This document shows positions 25,641 through 32,808 of a DNA stretch of 64,000 nucleotides, piece by piece. Within the stretch, counting starts at the first letter, position 1, and each line of letters begins with the position of its first letter. Made by a program: the position numbers and the translations under genes. The DNA lies in contig NZ_OY781616.1 of NCBI RefSeq assembly GCF_963677005.1, forward strand, positions 3,357,001 to 3,421,000, read 5' to 3'. The notes under the pieces were generated by a model, which was not told the origin of the DNA, did no database searches, and was given only the letters and a program-made list of their open reading frames with translations. This DNA comes from Maridesulfovibrio sp. (lineage in GTDB: Bacteria; Desulfobacterota; Desulfovibrionia; Desulfovibrionales; Desulfovibrionaceae).

Positions 25641-26797
25641 AAATTGACTTCACTAGCAGAAAAACAACGTGGATAGTCCTGCTGCTTATTGCGCTGGTAC
25701 CGCTTCCATCCATCCTTAGCTATATGCAGCGTTTTGTTGTGAGAAACGGCATAGTCACGGCATATCTGTACGATGTGAAAGCTCCTATTGACGGTACGGT
25801 CAATGATCTTGCGGTGACACCGGGCAGTATCTGTCCGAATAGACCTGCCCTGCTGCTGGGCAACCAGCGAAGGACCGGCCAGTATGAAAATCTTGAACAT
25901 GAATTGAATGCCCTGAACGGAATCCTCGCAACTCATAAAAAACAACTTGCGGACTACATCCGGAAAATGACGCGGGATATCGACCAGAGCCTTGCCATTC
26001 TTAAGGCCCGGCTTACGGCCGAAGAAGCCGACCTGAAAGAATCGGGACAGCGGCGTTCCCGGACACTCAAACTGGTAGAAGCTTCCGTTGCCGCCCAGCA
26101 GGAGGCCGATCAGGTTGAAGCGGAGTACAGCGGCGACAAGTCGAAAGTACGTTCCACTATTCTTGAGATAGAGCAGCTTGAGCAACGCAGGGAAATGTTG
26201 TCCCAGGGGCTTTTCCCGCAGGAAATGTCCGACGGAGTGCTTCAGGTGCAGGAGCAGATTAATAAGCTGGAGTTGAGCATTCTGGCAACTAAGCGGCGCA
26301 TGACTGAAGCTGAAACAGCTTCTAATTCCTGTGCTGCGGATTCTGTAAATGCCCGTATGTCCAGAGCGTCCATTGTAATTCCGGAAAGTGGTGTTGTCTG
26401 GGATGTGAACGTGCAGAACGGGATGGAGGTTTCCAAAGGGGATAGGCTCCTTTCCTATATAGATCGCAGCCGCCTTATGGTCGAAGTAGCGGTTGACGAC
26501 GCAACCCTTGAACTTATCGAGCCCGGATGCGGAGTCAGGATTCGCATCTTCGGAAGAAGTGATTTTATCGAAGGGACAGTTTTTCGGGTAATGGGCTCGG
26601 GGGCGGTCTGGCATGATGATGTTTTTGCCGCAGCCATAAGGGAACGTTCCGCACGGGACGGTCATGTGCTGGTGGAGTTCAAGGATAAACAGCTTTTCAA
26701 TTCCATTGAGAAATTCTGCTGTGTCGGGCGCACCGCTTATGCTGAGTTCGAGGGCATAGGGCTTGTGGAACAGTATTTCGGTACTTTCCTGAGGTAG
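25637..26797 (+). CDS. HlyD-type membrane fusion (periplasmic adaptor) protein
   Basis: This is a 386-residue protein with one N-terminal membrane segment (residues about 12-30), a first lipoyl/barrel-sandwich half (VKAPIDGTVNDLAVTPGSIC), a long coiled coil (residues about 90-235), the second half (IVIPESGVVWDVNVQNGMEV-KGD) and a beta-barrel domain. This is the layout of HlyD/EmrA adaptors that connect an inner-membrane pump to an outer-membrane channel. No ABC or outer-membrane partner is encoded nearby; instead it is followed after 1 nt by a CDF-like gene. It starts inside the stop codon of a 17-codon leader frame. Confidence 0.85.
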   Translation: MKIDFTSRKTTWIVLLLIALVPLPSILSYMQRFVVRNGIVTAYLYDVKAPIDGTVNDLAVTPGSICPNRPALLLGNQRRTGQYENLEHELNALNGILATHKKQLADYIRKMTRDIDQSLAILKARLTAEEADLKESGQRRSRTLKLVEASVAAQQEADQVEAEYSGDKSKVRSTILEIEQLEQRREMLSQGLFPQEMSDGVLQVQEQINKLELSILATKRRMTEAETASNSCAADSVNARMSRASIVIPESGVVWDVNVQNGMEVSKGDRLLSYIDRSRLMVEVAVDDATLELIEPGCGVRIRIFGRSDFIEGTVFRVMGSGAVWHDDVFAAAIRERSARDGHVLVEFKDKQLFNSIEKFCCVGRTAYAEFEGIGLVEQYFGTFLR

Positions 26798-26798
26798 C

Positions 26799-27710
26799 AT
26801 GATGAGGAAATGCGATCTGACTCCCGACCAGCGATCCAAGGAAAAGGCCATACTCAAGGCGATCATCCTTGATACTTCTGTCCTGTTTCTGCTTACAGGG
26901 GCAGGTCTGCTTTCCGGTTCGCTCACCGCCCTCTCCGAAATAGTCCGTTTTGCCCTGCTGCTGACCATTGAATACGCCACCTATGCGGTTTTGAAACGGG
27001 CCCACCGGGAAGGATTCAGTGAATTTGAATACGGAACAGGCAAAATAGAGCGCATAACAAATCTGCTGGTGGCGTTCGGCCTTATTCTGAGCAGTCTGTA
27101 TATCTTTTCCCGGATCATCAGCATGGATGAGGGCGCTCCTATTTCCACAACCGCCTTGATGCTGACAATTATCGGCGGAACTCTCAATATGATGATCAAC
27201 TATTACTGCTCGGTGGACTTTATCCGTTCCAATGAAAAGGAAAAATCAGTCATCGTTTCTTCGCAGATAGCCGCTCGCATCGCCAAGAGCGTGGCTTCGG
27301 CGGTGGTGCTTGGCGTGTTGATGCTGACCCTGTGGCTGCCTGATCCCAGGTCGGCACGGATTGTGGATCTTATCGGGTCCGTTTTTCTGATCGGTTATAT
27401 GCTGATTATCGCGTACGGATTGATCCGGGAAAGTCTTCCGGAAATACTGGACCGGACCATCCCGGAGCCGGAACATTTTCAGATAATCCGTGTGCTGGCC
27501 AAATATTTCGATAATTATGACGGGTTCAACGGATACAAGGCCAGACGTTCGGGCAAGGACTTGTTTATACTGATCAATCTTGCATTCCACCCGGAAAGGA
27601 CAATGGCGGATGTGCAGAAGAGAACGTTGCCGATCATGCGAGATCTGGAGACGGAACTGCCCGGAGCCATTGTAACCGTAGCCCCTGAACTAAGCGCTGC
27701 AAAAGTGTGA
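26799..27710 (+). CDS. Cation diffusion facilitator-like protein lacking the usual metal ligands
   Basis: This is a 303-residue protein with about six hydrophobic segments and a C-terminal ferredoxin-like domain, the plan of CDF transporters. The family's EFEYGTGKIERI stretch (family: H-x-GHGK-E) is kept in outline. The metal-binding pairs are not: the second-helix D/H-xxx-D is replaced around LSEIVRFALLLT and the fifth-helix H-xxx-D around AARIAKSVAS. It is therefore unlikely to carry Zn or Fe like FieF/ZitB. It begins 1 nt after the HlyD-like stop, so the two form one unit. Confidence 0.8.
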   Translation: MMRKCDLTPDQRSKEKAILKAIILDTSVLFLLTGAGLLSGSLTALSEIVRFALLLTIEYATYAVLKRAHREGFSEFEYGTGKIERITNLLVAFGLILSSLYIFSRIISMDEGAPISTTALMLTIIGGTLNMMINYYCSVDFIRSNEKEKSVIVSSQIAARIAKSVASAVVLGVLMLTLWLPDPRSARIVDLIGSVFLIGYMLIIAYGLIRESLPEILDRTIPEPEHFQIIRVLAKYFDNYDGFNGYKARRSGKDLFILINLAFHPERTMADVQKRTLPIMRDLETELPGAIVTVAPELSAAKV

Positions 27711-27753
27711 TAGCGGCTCCATTTTCATGAGCATTGTGGAAGCCTGAATTATT

Positions 27754-27804
27754 AAAGGATCAGGAGCGGCATTAACCTGGAAGGCCGCTTCTGATCCTTT
27801 TTTT
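27754..27804. terminator. Strong rho-independent terminator between convergent genes
   Basis: A 17-bp stem (left arm AAAGGATCAGGAGCGGC, right arm its near-complement) with a 13-nt loop and T7 on the plus side. It ends the HlyD/CDF unit; the mirrored A-run makes it usable for gcvH on the minus strand as well. Confidence 0.9.
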
Positions 27805-27857
27805 GTCGTCTGGAAGGGGGTTAACCTGAGACGTTTGTTATCTGGTCCGGTCCCGGA

Positions 27858-28247
27858 TTATTTGAGGCGGGCAGTGTAGTCCTGCTGATTCAGCAGATGG
27901 CTTTTGTCTGCGTCTTCGGCGATGGTGATGCGCAGCATCCATCCGTCCGAATAAGGAGAGGTGTTGACCAGTGAAGGATCGTCTTCAAGGGCTTCATTCA
28001 CTTCGGTCACGGTTCCGGTTATGGGCATGTGCAGGCTGCTTACAGCCTTGATGGATTCCACGGTTCCGAATTCTTCATCGGCCGAAAAGCCTGAACCTGC
28101 GGAAGGCAGATCAACAAAGGCCACTTCGCCGAGCTGATCCTGCGCAAAGTCGGTAATGCCGACTACGGCAGTGTTGTCATCTGAAATGCGTACCCATGTA
28201 TGTTCACAATGATAGAGGATGTCATCCGGAAAAGTAAGTTCACTCAT
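27858..28247 (-). CDS. gcvH: Glycine cleavage system H protein
   Basis: This is a 129-residue lipoyl carrier of normal length. The lipoylated lysine is Lys67 in VESIKAVSSLHMP, the typical ES-K-A motif, and the ITDFAQDQLGEVAFVDLP stretch is characteristic. GGAG precedes ATG 28247. It lies downstream of a dihydrolipoyl dehydrogenase and an OsmC-like gene on the same strand. No gcvT or gcvP is in the window, so the P and T proteins are either elsewhere or this H protein serves another lipoate-dependent reaction. Confidence 0.93.
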   Translation of the reverse strand: MSELTFPDDILYHCEHTWVRISDDNTAVVGITDFAQDQLGEVAFVDLPSAGSGFSADEEFGTVESIKAVSSLHMPITGTVTEVNEALEDDPSLVNTSPYSDGWMLRITIAEDADKSHLLNQQDYTARLK

Positions 28248-28358
28248 GTTGTCTCCTTATGGTTTGGACGTTGGCGATAATCTTAAATCACCTGTTAAAA
28301 GTTGCCGTGATTCCAAAACGCTTGGTGCTGCCTGCAGGAGGCTTTTGCTAAAGCTCGC

Positions 28359-29783
28359 CTAGCGGCCTCTGAGCCAGCCCTCGCAGACTTCGTAGAGTCC
28401 TTCCGCAAGGGTGGGGTGGGCATGGATGGTGTGGGCCAGATCTTCTGCGGTAAGCCCTTTGTTTACAGCCAGTGCCGCTTCGGAGATAAGGTCCGTGGCG
28501 TGAGCGCCGGCAATGTGTGCGCCGATGATTCTGCCGCTTTCCTTTTCGCAGATGATTTTGAACATGCCCGGCAGTTCGCCCATGGCCTGGGCCTTGCCCA
28601 GTTCACGGAACTGGAATACCTGCGAGCGGACGTCAAAACCCTTAGCGGTTGCTTCGTCTTCGGTAAGGCCCACTGTTCCGATTTCCGGGGAGGAGAAAAT
28701 TCCTGCGGGTACTACGCTGTAATCGAGTTCCCGTTCCTCGCCGAAGCAGTTGTCAACGGCACACAGTCCCTCTGCGGAAGCCACATGGGCCAGCATGATC
28801 CGGGAAGGTCCGAGAACATCGCCTATGGCGTATATGTTTTCGGCGGAAGTGCGCATTTTGCCATCGGCTTTGATCCAGCCGCGGGCATCGGTTTCAACCC
28901 CGGCAGCTTCGAGGTTCAACCCTTTGGTGTTCGGGGTGCGGCCAACGGCGACGAGTACGACTTCGGCTTCCATGGTGGAGTCCTCGCCGGTTGCCCCTTC
29001 CACAAACGGAGACGGTCCCAGCACACAGGAAACCCTGCCGCCTGCACTGGTTGCGCTTTTCACTGTTTTTGCAAGTTCTACACGGATGCGGTGTTTTTTG
29101 GCCTCGCGCTGGAGCAGGCGACTCATGTCCGCATCCACCGAAGGAATGGGGAGCAGACGGTCCAGACCTTCAACTATGGTCACGGAGGTTCCGAAGGCCC
29201 GATAGATGAAGGCCAGTTCGCAACCGATTACTCCTCCGCCGACAACAATCATGCTTTCGGGAACGTGGTCGAGATTCAGGGCGTCATCGCTATTGATAAT
29301 GTGTTTGTGGTCTACAGGAAGTGAAGGCAGATCAAGGATGCCGGAACCTGTGGCGATGATGATTTTGTCACTCTTGATTTCTTCCGTGCCTTCTTCGGAG
29401 CGTACCAGTACTGTACAGTTGTCGGCGAATTCGGCGGCACCCCGGACAATGCGTATTTTAAGGGAGGCACAGGTCTTTTCCAGTCCTGTGCAGAGAACCT
29501 TGCGTACGCGTTCCTTGCGGGCAACCACTGCTGCCATGTCTGCCTTGAAGCTGACCGCTTCATCCGTGGATGCGGGAGTGATTCCGAATTCGGAAAGACG
29601 GCCTGCTGTTTCCATGGCTTCAGCCGAGGCCTTGATGGTTTTGGTCGGAACACAGCCCTGGTTGAGGCAGGTTCCGCCCATTTCGGACTTTTCGACCAGT
29701 GTGACGGAGGCTCCGCGGCGAGCGGCTTCAAACGCTGCGATGTAGCCGCCCGGACCCGCACCTATGATCGTGATGGATGACAT
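28359..29783 (-). CDS. lpd: Dihydrolipoyl dehydrogenase
   Basis: This is a 474-residue flavoprotein. FAD-binding GAGPGG is at the N-terminus, the redox disulfide is Cys39/Cys44 in GGTCLNQGCVPTK, the NAD-binding VVGGGVIGCELA lies near residue 180, and the interface ends with the catalytic HAHPTLAEG. It reoxidises the dihydrolipoyl arm of lipoyl carriers such as the GcvH encoded 111 nt downstream. GGAG precedes ATG 29783. Probable operon order is osmC-like, lpd, gcvH. Confidence 0.93.
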   Translation of the reverse strand: MSSITIIGAGPGGYIAAFEAARRGASVTLVEKSEMGGTCLNQGCVPTKTIKASAEAMETAGRLSEFGITPASTDEAVSFKADMAAVVARKERVRKVLCTGLEKTCASLKIRIVRGAAEFADNCTVLVRSEEGTEEIKSDKIIIATGSGILDLPSLPVDHKHIINSDDALNLDHVPESMIVVGGGVIGCELAFIYRAFGTSVTIVEGLDRLLPIPSVDADMSRLLQREAKKHRIRVELAKTVKSATSAGGRVSCVLGPSPFVEGATGEDSTMEAEVVLVAVGRTPNTKGLNLEAAGVETDARGWIKADGKMRTSAENIYAIGDVLGPSRIMLAHVASAEGLCAVDNCFGEERELDYSVVPAGIFSSPEIGTVGLTEDEATAKGFDVRSQVFQFRELGKAQAMGELPGMFKIICEKESGRIIGAHIAGAHATDLISEAALAVNKGLTAEDLAHTIHAHPTLAEGLYEVCEGWLRGR

Positions 29784-29828
29784 TGTTACTCCTGTTTTTA
29801 AAACTCGGTTCCTGAAAGCCGGTCCGGA

Positions 29829-30257
29829 TCAGTCTTCTTCAAGATGCAGATTGTAGGTGATGGGGAAAGCATTGTGCAGGGAAGCGGTAACCAGACAGCC
29901 TTTCTGCATGATTTTTTCCACGCGATCAAAGATGAACCCGAAATCTTCGTCCATGTGCACGGTCACATCAAGGGTGATGCCGACTACACGGGCGCGTTTT
30001 TTTTCATCAATGCCGGTTTCAAGGGTGGCGGTGCCGGTAATGCGGTCATATTCTGCTCCGCGGGTTTCAAGAGCTTTGCCCAGCGCGCCGCAGAAACAGT
30101 AAAGGGCCGATGAGGCCAGCAACTGCTTGGCGGTGCCGCCGCGTTCGTCTTCAGGTATTCCTTCATGATTGATGACAATCTCGCCGAGAACTTTTGAGCC
30201 GGTGTCGATGGTCTGTTTGTCACCTTCACGGTTATATGAAACAGTTAATTGAGCCAT
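29829..30257 (-). CDS. OsmC-family protein
   Basis: This is a 142-residue protein starting at ATG 30257, which has GGAG 8 nt upstream; a longer frame to 30323 lacks this. The fold pattern matches the OsmC/Ohr superfamily (GGTAKQLLASSALYCFCGAL in the central helix, VHMDEDFGFIFDRVEKIMQK, then a second Cys in KGCLVTASL). The two cysteines are the usual peroxidatic and resolving pair for reducing organic hydroperoxides with lipoyl/Lpd support, which fits the neighbouring lpd and gcvH genes. First gene of that operon. Confidence 0.85.
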   Translation of the reverse strand: MAQLTVSYNREGDKQTIDTGSKVLGEIVINHEGIPEDERGGTAKQLLASSALYCFCGALGKALETRGAEYDRITGTATLETGIDEKKRARVVGITLDVTVHMDEDFGFIFDRVEKIMQKGCLVTASLHNAFPITYNLHLEED

Positions 30258-30307
30258 GTCTGTTCTCCATTGTGATTTTTTAGACAATTTCAGTCGGCGC
30301 CTCACTA

Positions 30308-30322
30308 ACAGTATTCGTGCCA
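30308..30322 (-). promoter_or_regulatory. Possible weak sigma-54 promoter for osmC-lpd-gcvH
   Basis: On the minus strand TGGCACG (-24) is perfect at 30322-30316, but the -12 element reads TGT, with GT where GC is expected after ten bases. A GCGACA palindrome lies about 90-100 bp upstream of it at 30409-30424. The mismatch makes this tentative. Confidence 0.3.
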
Positions 30323-30408
30323 ATGGCCTTATATCTAATTATTGCAGGCAATTAAGCGCGCTTTAGTTGAGAGCGGAGGTTTTTTTTTACAGGAATCAGG
30401 GGTTGTAA

Positions 30409-30424
30409 GCGACAGTTGTGTCGC
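30409..30424. promoter_or_regulatory. GCGACA-N4-TGTCGC operator, copy 1
   Basis: A perfect 6-4-6 palindrome (spacer GTTG) in the 885-nt non-coding region between osmC and BCCT. The same 16-mer recurs near the sigma-54 activator gene, so I read it as the activator's enhancer site. Confidence 0.65.
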
Positions 30425-30577
30425 GTAATGGCTGGAGAAAATGTGAATATCGTAGTGAACAGATGCTTTTGCGGCCTGGTGACATGCGTGTCGTGTTCGG
30501 CCTTGCCGTATTTGGTTTTGGCTTTTCTGCAGCCTGATTTTTGGGTAAAGTTAAATGATAACAGCGTGTTGTTTTTA

Positions 30578-30593
30578 GCGACAAAGTTGTCCG
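30578..30593. promoter_or_regulatory. GCGACA-N4-TGTCGC operator, copy 2
   Basis: GCGACA-AAGT-TGTCCG, one arm imperfect, same 16-bp length. It lies about 430 bp upstream of the BCCT transcription start expected from the -24/-12 element. Confidence 0.5.
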
Positions 30594-30830
30594 TGCAAAC
30601 TGTAATCAGTCTGCGTCAAAGCCTGCATGTTGCAGCTAAAAGTGGACGCAACGTGGGCCAAAGTGACTCGGTTTCGTAATGGTTGCTCCTGTGGACCTGT
30701 CGCCATCTTATTATAGATGTTTCTGTCGGCAGGGTGTTATCATAATGCCTGATTGTCACTGAAGATACTGTCGGTCAGGTATAAATCCATGAGTGCATGC
30801 TTTTTAAAACATGACATTTATTTCACTGTG

Positions 30831-30846
30831 CCGACAGAAATGTCGT
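30831..30846. promoter_or_regulatory. GCGACA-N4-TGTCGC operator, copy 3
   Basis: CCGACA-GAAA-TGTCGT, a 6-4-6 palindrome with one changed base in each arm, about 150 bp upstream of the -24 element: a normal distance for a sigma-54 activator site. Confidence 0.6.
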
Positions 30847-30898
30847 TTGTGCGTATTTCCTTTGAAAAAGCCGGAATTTGCTTTTTGCGGAGGTCTTT

Positions 30899-30914
30899 AC
30901 GACATTATAGTCGT
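30899..30914. promoter_or_regulatory. GCGACA-N4-TGTCGC operator, copy 4
   Basis: ACGACA-TTAT-AGTCGT, a near-perfect palindrome of the same length, 68 bp downstream of copy 3 and about 80 bp upstream of the -24 element. Confidence 0.55.
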
Positions 30915-30993
30915 ATTTCGGCATGAACAGGGCAATAAGCTTTTGCGCTTACTTTCACAAGCGGTACGCGTGTTTCCGTAACTATTCGATTTT

Positions 30994-31009
30994 TGGCCCG
31001 CAAATTGCT
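30994..31009 (+). promoter_or_regulatory. Sigma-54 promoter of the BCCT operon
   Basis: TGGCCCG-CAAA-TTGCT matches the -24/-12 consensus TGGCACG-N4-TTGCT at all but one position, with exact GG-N10-GC spacing (30995-30996 and 31007-31008). It leaves a 5' leader of roughly 120 nt before the BCCT start. Confidence 0.75.
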
Positions 31010-31142
31010 CAGTGGGGCGGAATGCAGCTGCAGCGCATTAATACCGGACAGCCGTAAGGCTGATGGTGGCACAATCAACAATGCTGTTAAATTAACTGAC
31101 TGTATACCAATAGTTGCAAGCGTACTGACTTAGGGAGGAAGT

Positions 31143-32696
31143 ATGGCTACAAATGATAATGGAGCAGGAGCAGATCTCCGCCCCGATTTGAAGATCCTTG
31201 TCCCGGCAACACTGGTACTGATCGGTATCATTGCCTGTTCGATTCTGTTTACCGAGGCAAGTGAAAAAGTTCTCAAAACGGCATATGCCGTTTTCACCCA
31301 TAACACCGGCACCTTCTATCTCTGGGTGACTGTTCTGATGATGTTTCTGGCCTGCTTCTTTATGTTCAGCGGCTATGGAAATATCAAGTTCGGCGAAGAG
31401 AATGAAAAGCCCGAGTTCAACAACTTTTCATGGGTCTCCATGATGTTCTGTTCCGGTGTTGCCGGAGCGGTCATGTTCTGGTCGATAGTGGAACCGCTGT
31501 TCAACCTGGCTTATCCGCCCAAGTTTGCAGATCCGTTGAGCCGTGAGGCTTTCGAGTGGTCAATGTCCTATGTGCTGCTGCACTGGGGACCGGTCACCTG
31601 GCCCTGGTATGTGGTTACGGCCCTGCCCATCTGCTACATGTTCTACAAACGCAAAAAACCTGTTCTCAGAATCAGCTCCGCTGCCGAGCCTGTTCTCGGC
31701 AACAAGGTCAACGGCGGCATCGGCAAGGGGATCGAGGTGTTCTTCATCATCGGCCTCATGTTTTCCAATGCTGCGGTTATGGGCGTTTCCGTGCCCATCG
31801 TAAACCACGCCCTGGCCATGACTCTCGGCACCGAGCCCAGTTTTACAATGGAAATGATCATACTTGGCATCAGCGCCGTGATCTTTACCGCCAGTGTTTC
31901 CATGGGGCTCAAGAAAGGAATCAAGATTCTATCCGATGCAAACGTGGTCATCGCGCTTGCCATGGTTTTCTTTTGCCTTGTCGCCGGTCCCACCGTGTTC
32001 ATCGTGGACAACTTCACCAACTCAATCGGTCACATGATGAACAACTTTTTCGGTATGATCTTCTGGACCGATCCTTATACCAAGGGAACCTTTCCGCAGG
32101 ACTGGACCATTTTTTATGCTCTCTGGATGGCTTCCTACGGTCCGTTCATGGGCCTGTTCATTGCCCGCATTTCCCGCGGACGCACAGTGCGGCAGGTTAT
32201 CGGACTGGGCCTGGCCGGTGGTATTGCAGGTTCATACATGATTCACGCCGTGTTCGGTGGATACACAATCTACGCCCAGCTTAACGGCATAGTCGACGCA
32301 GTAGGCATTCTGAAGGCCAGCGGCGGACCGGCCGCGCTAGTGGCCGTGCTCAACACTCTGCCCGCCGGAACATTTGTTCTGGTCGGATACTGTGTGTTCT
32401 CCACCATCTTCCTCGCAACCAGTGTGGATTCCTGCGCCTACGTCATTTCCTGTGCGGCAACCACCAGACTTGTTCCCGGTTATGAACCCACCCGCGGACA
32501 CCGCTTCTACTGGGCCGCCATTCAGGCCGGCCTGGCTCTGGCGGCCATTACTCTCGGCGGACTCGGACCGGTAAAGATATTCGCTAACTTCTCAGGAGCG
32601 TTGATGCTCATCCCCATCGCCTTCGTGGTCGTGTCCTGGTTCAGGATGATCAAGGAAGACAATGCGCTGATGATGTGCTGCACCCCTAAAAAATAA
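31143..32696 (+). CDS. BCCT-family transporter
   Basis: This is a 517-residue protein with twelve hydrophobic segments, of the betaine/choline/carnitine transporter family: LHWGPVTWPWY, the TM8 region WTIFYALW followed by PFMGLFIARISRGRTVRQ. In the substrate-binding tryptophan box, most positions that are Trp in BetP/CaiT-type proteins are changed (ALWMASYG), and the sodium-site motif GMGIG reads SGVAG, so substrate and coupling may be unusual. GGGAGGAAG precedes ATG 31143. It is the first gene of a sigma-54-driven operon with the phosphodiesterase-like genes. Confidence 0.9.
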   Translation: MATNDNGAGADLRPDLKILVPATLVLIGIIACSILFTEASEKVLKTAYAVFTHNTGTFYLWVTVLMMFLACFFMFSGYGNIKFGEENEKPEFNNFSWVSMMFCSGVAGAVMFWSIVEPLFNLAYPPKFADPLSREAFEWSMSYVLLHWGPVTWPWYVVTALPICYMFYKRKKPVLRISSAAEPVLGNKVNGGIGKGIEVFFIIGLMFSNAAVMGVSVPIVNHALAMTLGTEPSFTMEMIILGISAVIFTASVSMGLKKGIKILSDANVVIALAMVFFCLVAGPTVFIVDNFTNSIGHMMNNFFGMIFWTDPYTKGTFPQDWTIFYALWMASYGPFMGLFIARISRGRTVRQVIGLGLAGGIAGSYMIHAVFGGYTIYAQLNGIVDAVGILKASGGPAALVAVLNTLPAGTFVLVGYCVFSTIFLATSVDSCAYVISCAATTRLVPGYEPTRGHRFYWAAIQAGLALAAITLGGLGPVKIFANFSGALMLIPIAFVVVSWFRMIKEDNALMMCCTPKK

Positions 32697-32703
32697 AAAC
32701 AAT

Positions 32704-32768
32704 ACCGCGTACGGGGTTAGGCCCCTATTTACCTGATGTGATTGGTCAGGGGTCTTGCTCTACGCGGT
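32704..32768 (+). other. Intercistronic hairpin between BCCT and phosphodiesterase genes
   Basis: ACCGCGTA (32704-32711) pairs with TACGCGGT (32761-32768); inside, AGGCCCCT (32719-32726) pairs with AGGGGTCT (32748-32755). There is no T-run, so it looks like an mRNA processing or stabilising structure rather than a terminator. Confidence 0.5.
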
Positions 32769-32808
32769 GCTAAAAAAGATAAGTATTCAAATTAAAAGGA
32801 GAAATGTC

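Noticed and set aside
25367..26980. 537-codon minus-strand frame
   Set aside because: It is antisense to the HlyD-like gene and crosses into its upstream region; composition is His/Ser/Arg-rich and not protein-like.
30416..30679. 87-codon frame in the osmC/BCCT intergenic region
   Set aside because: It has no ribosome binding site, begins inside an operator and has no recognisable protein features; the region reads as regulatory.
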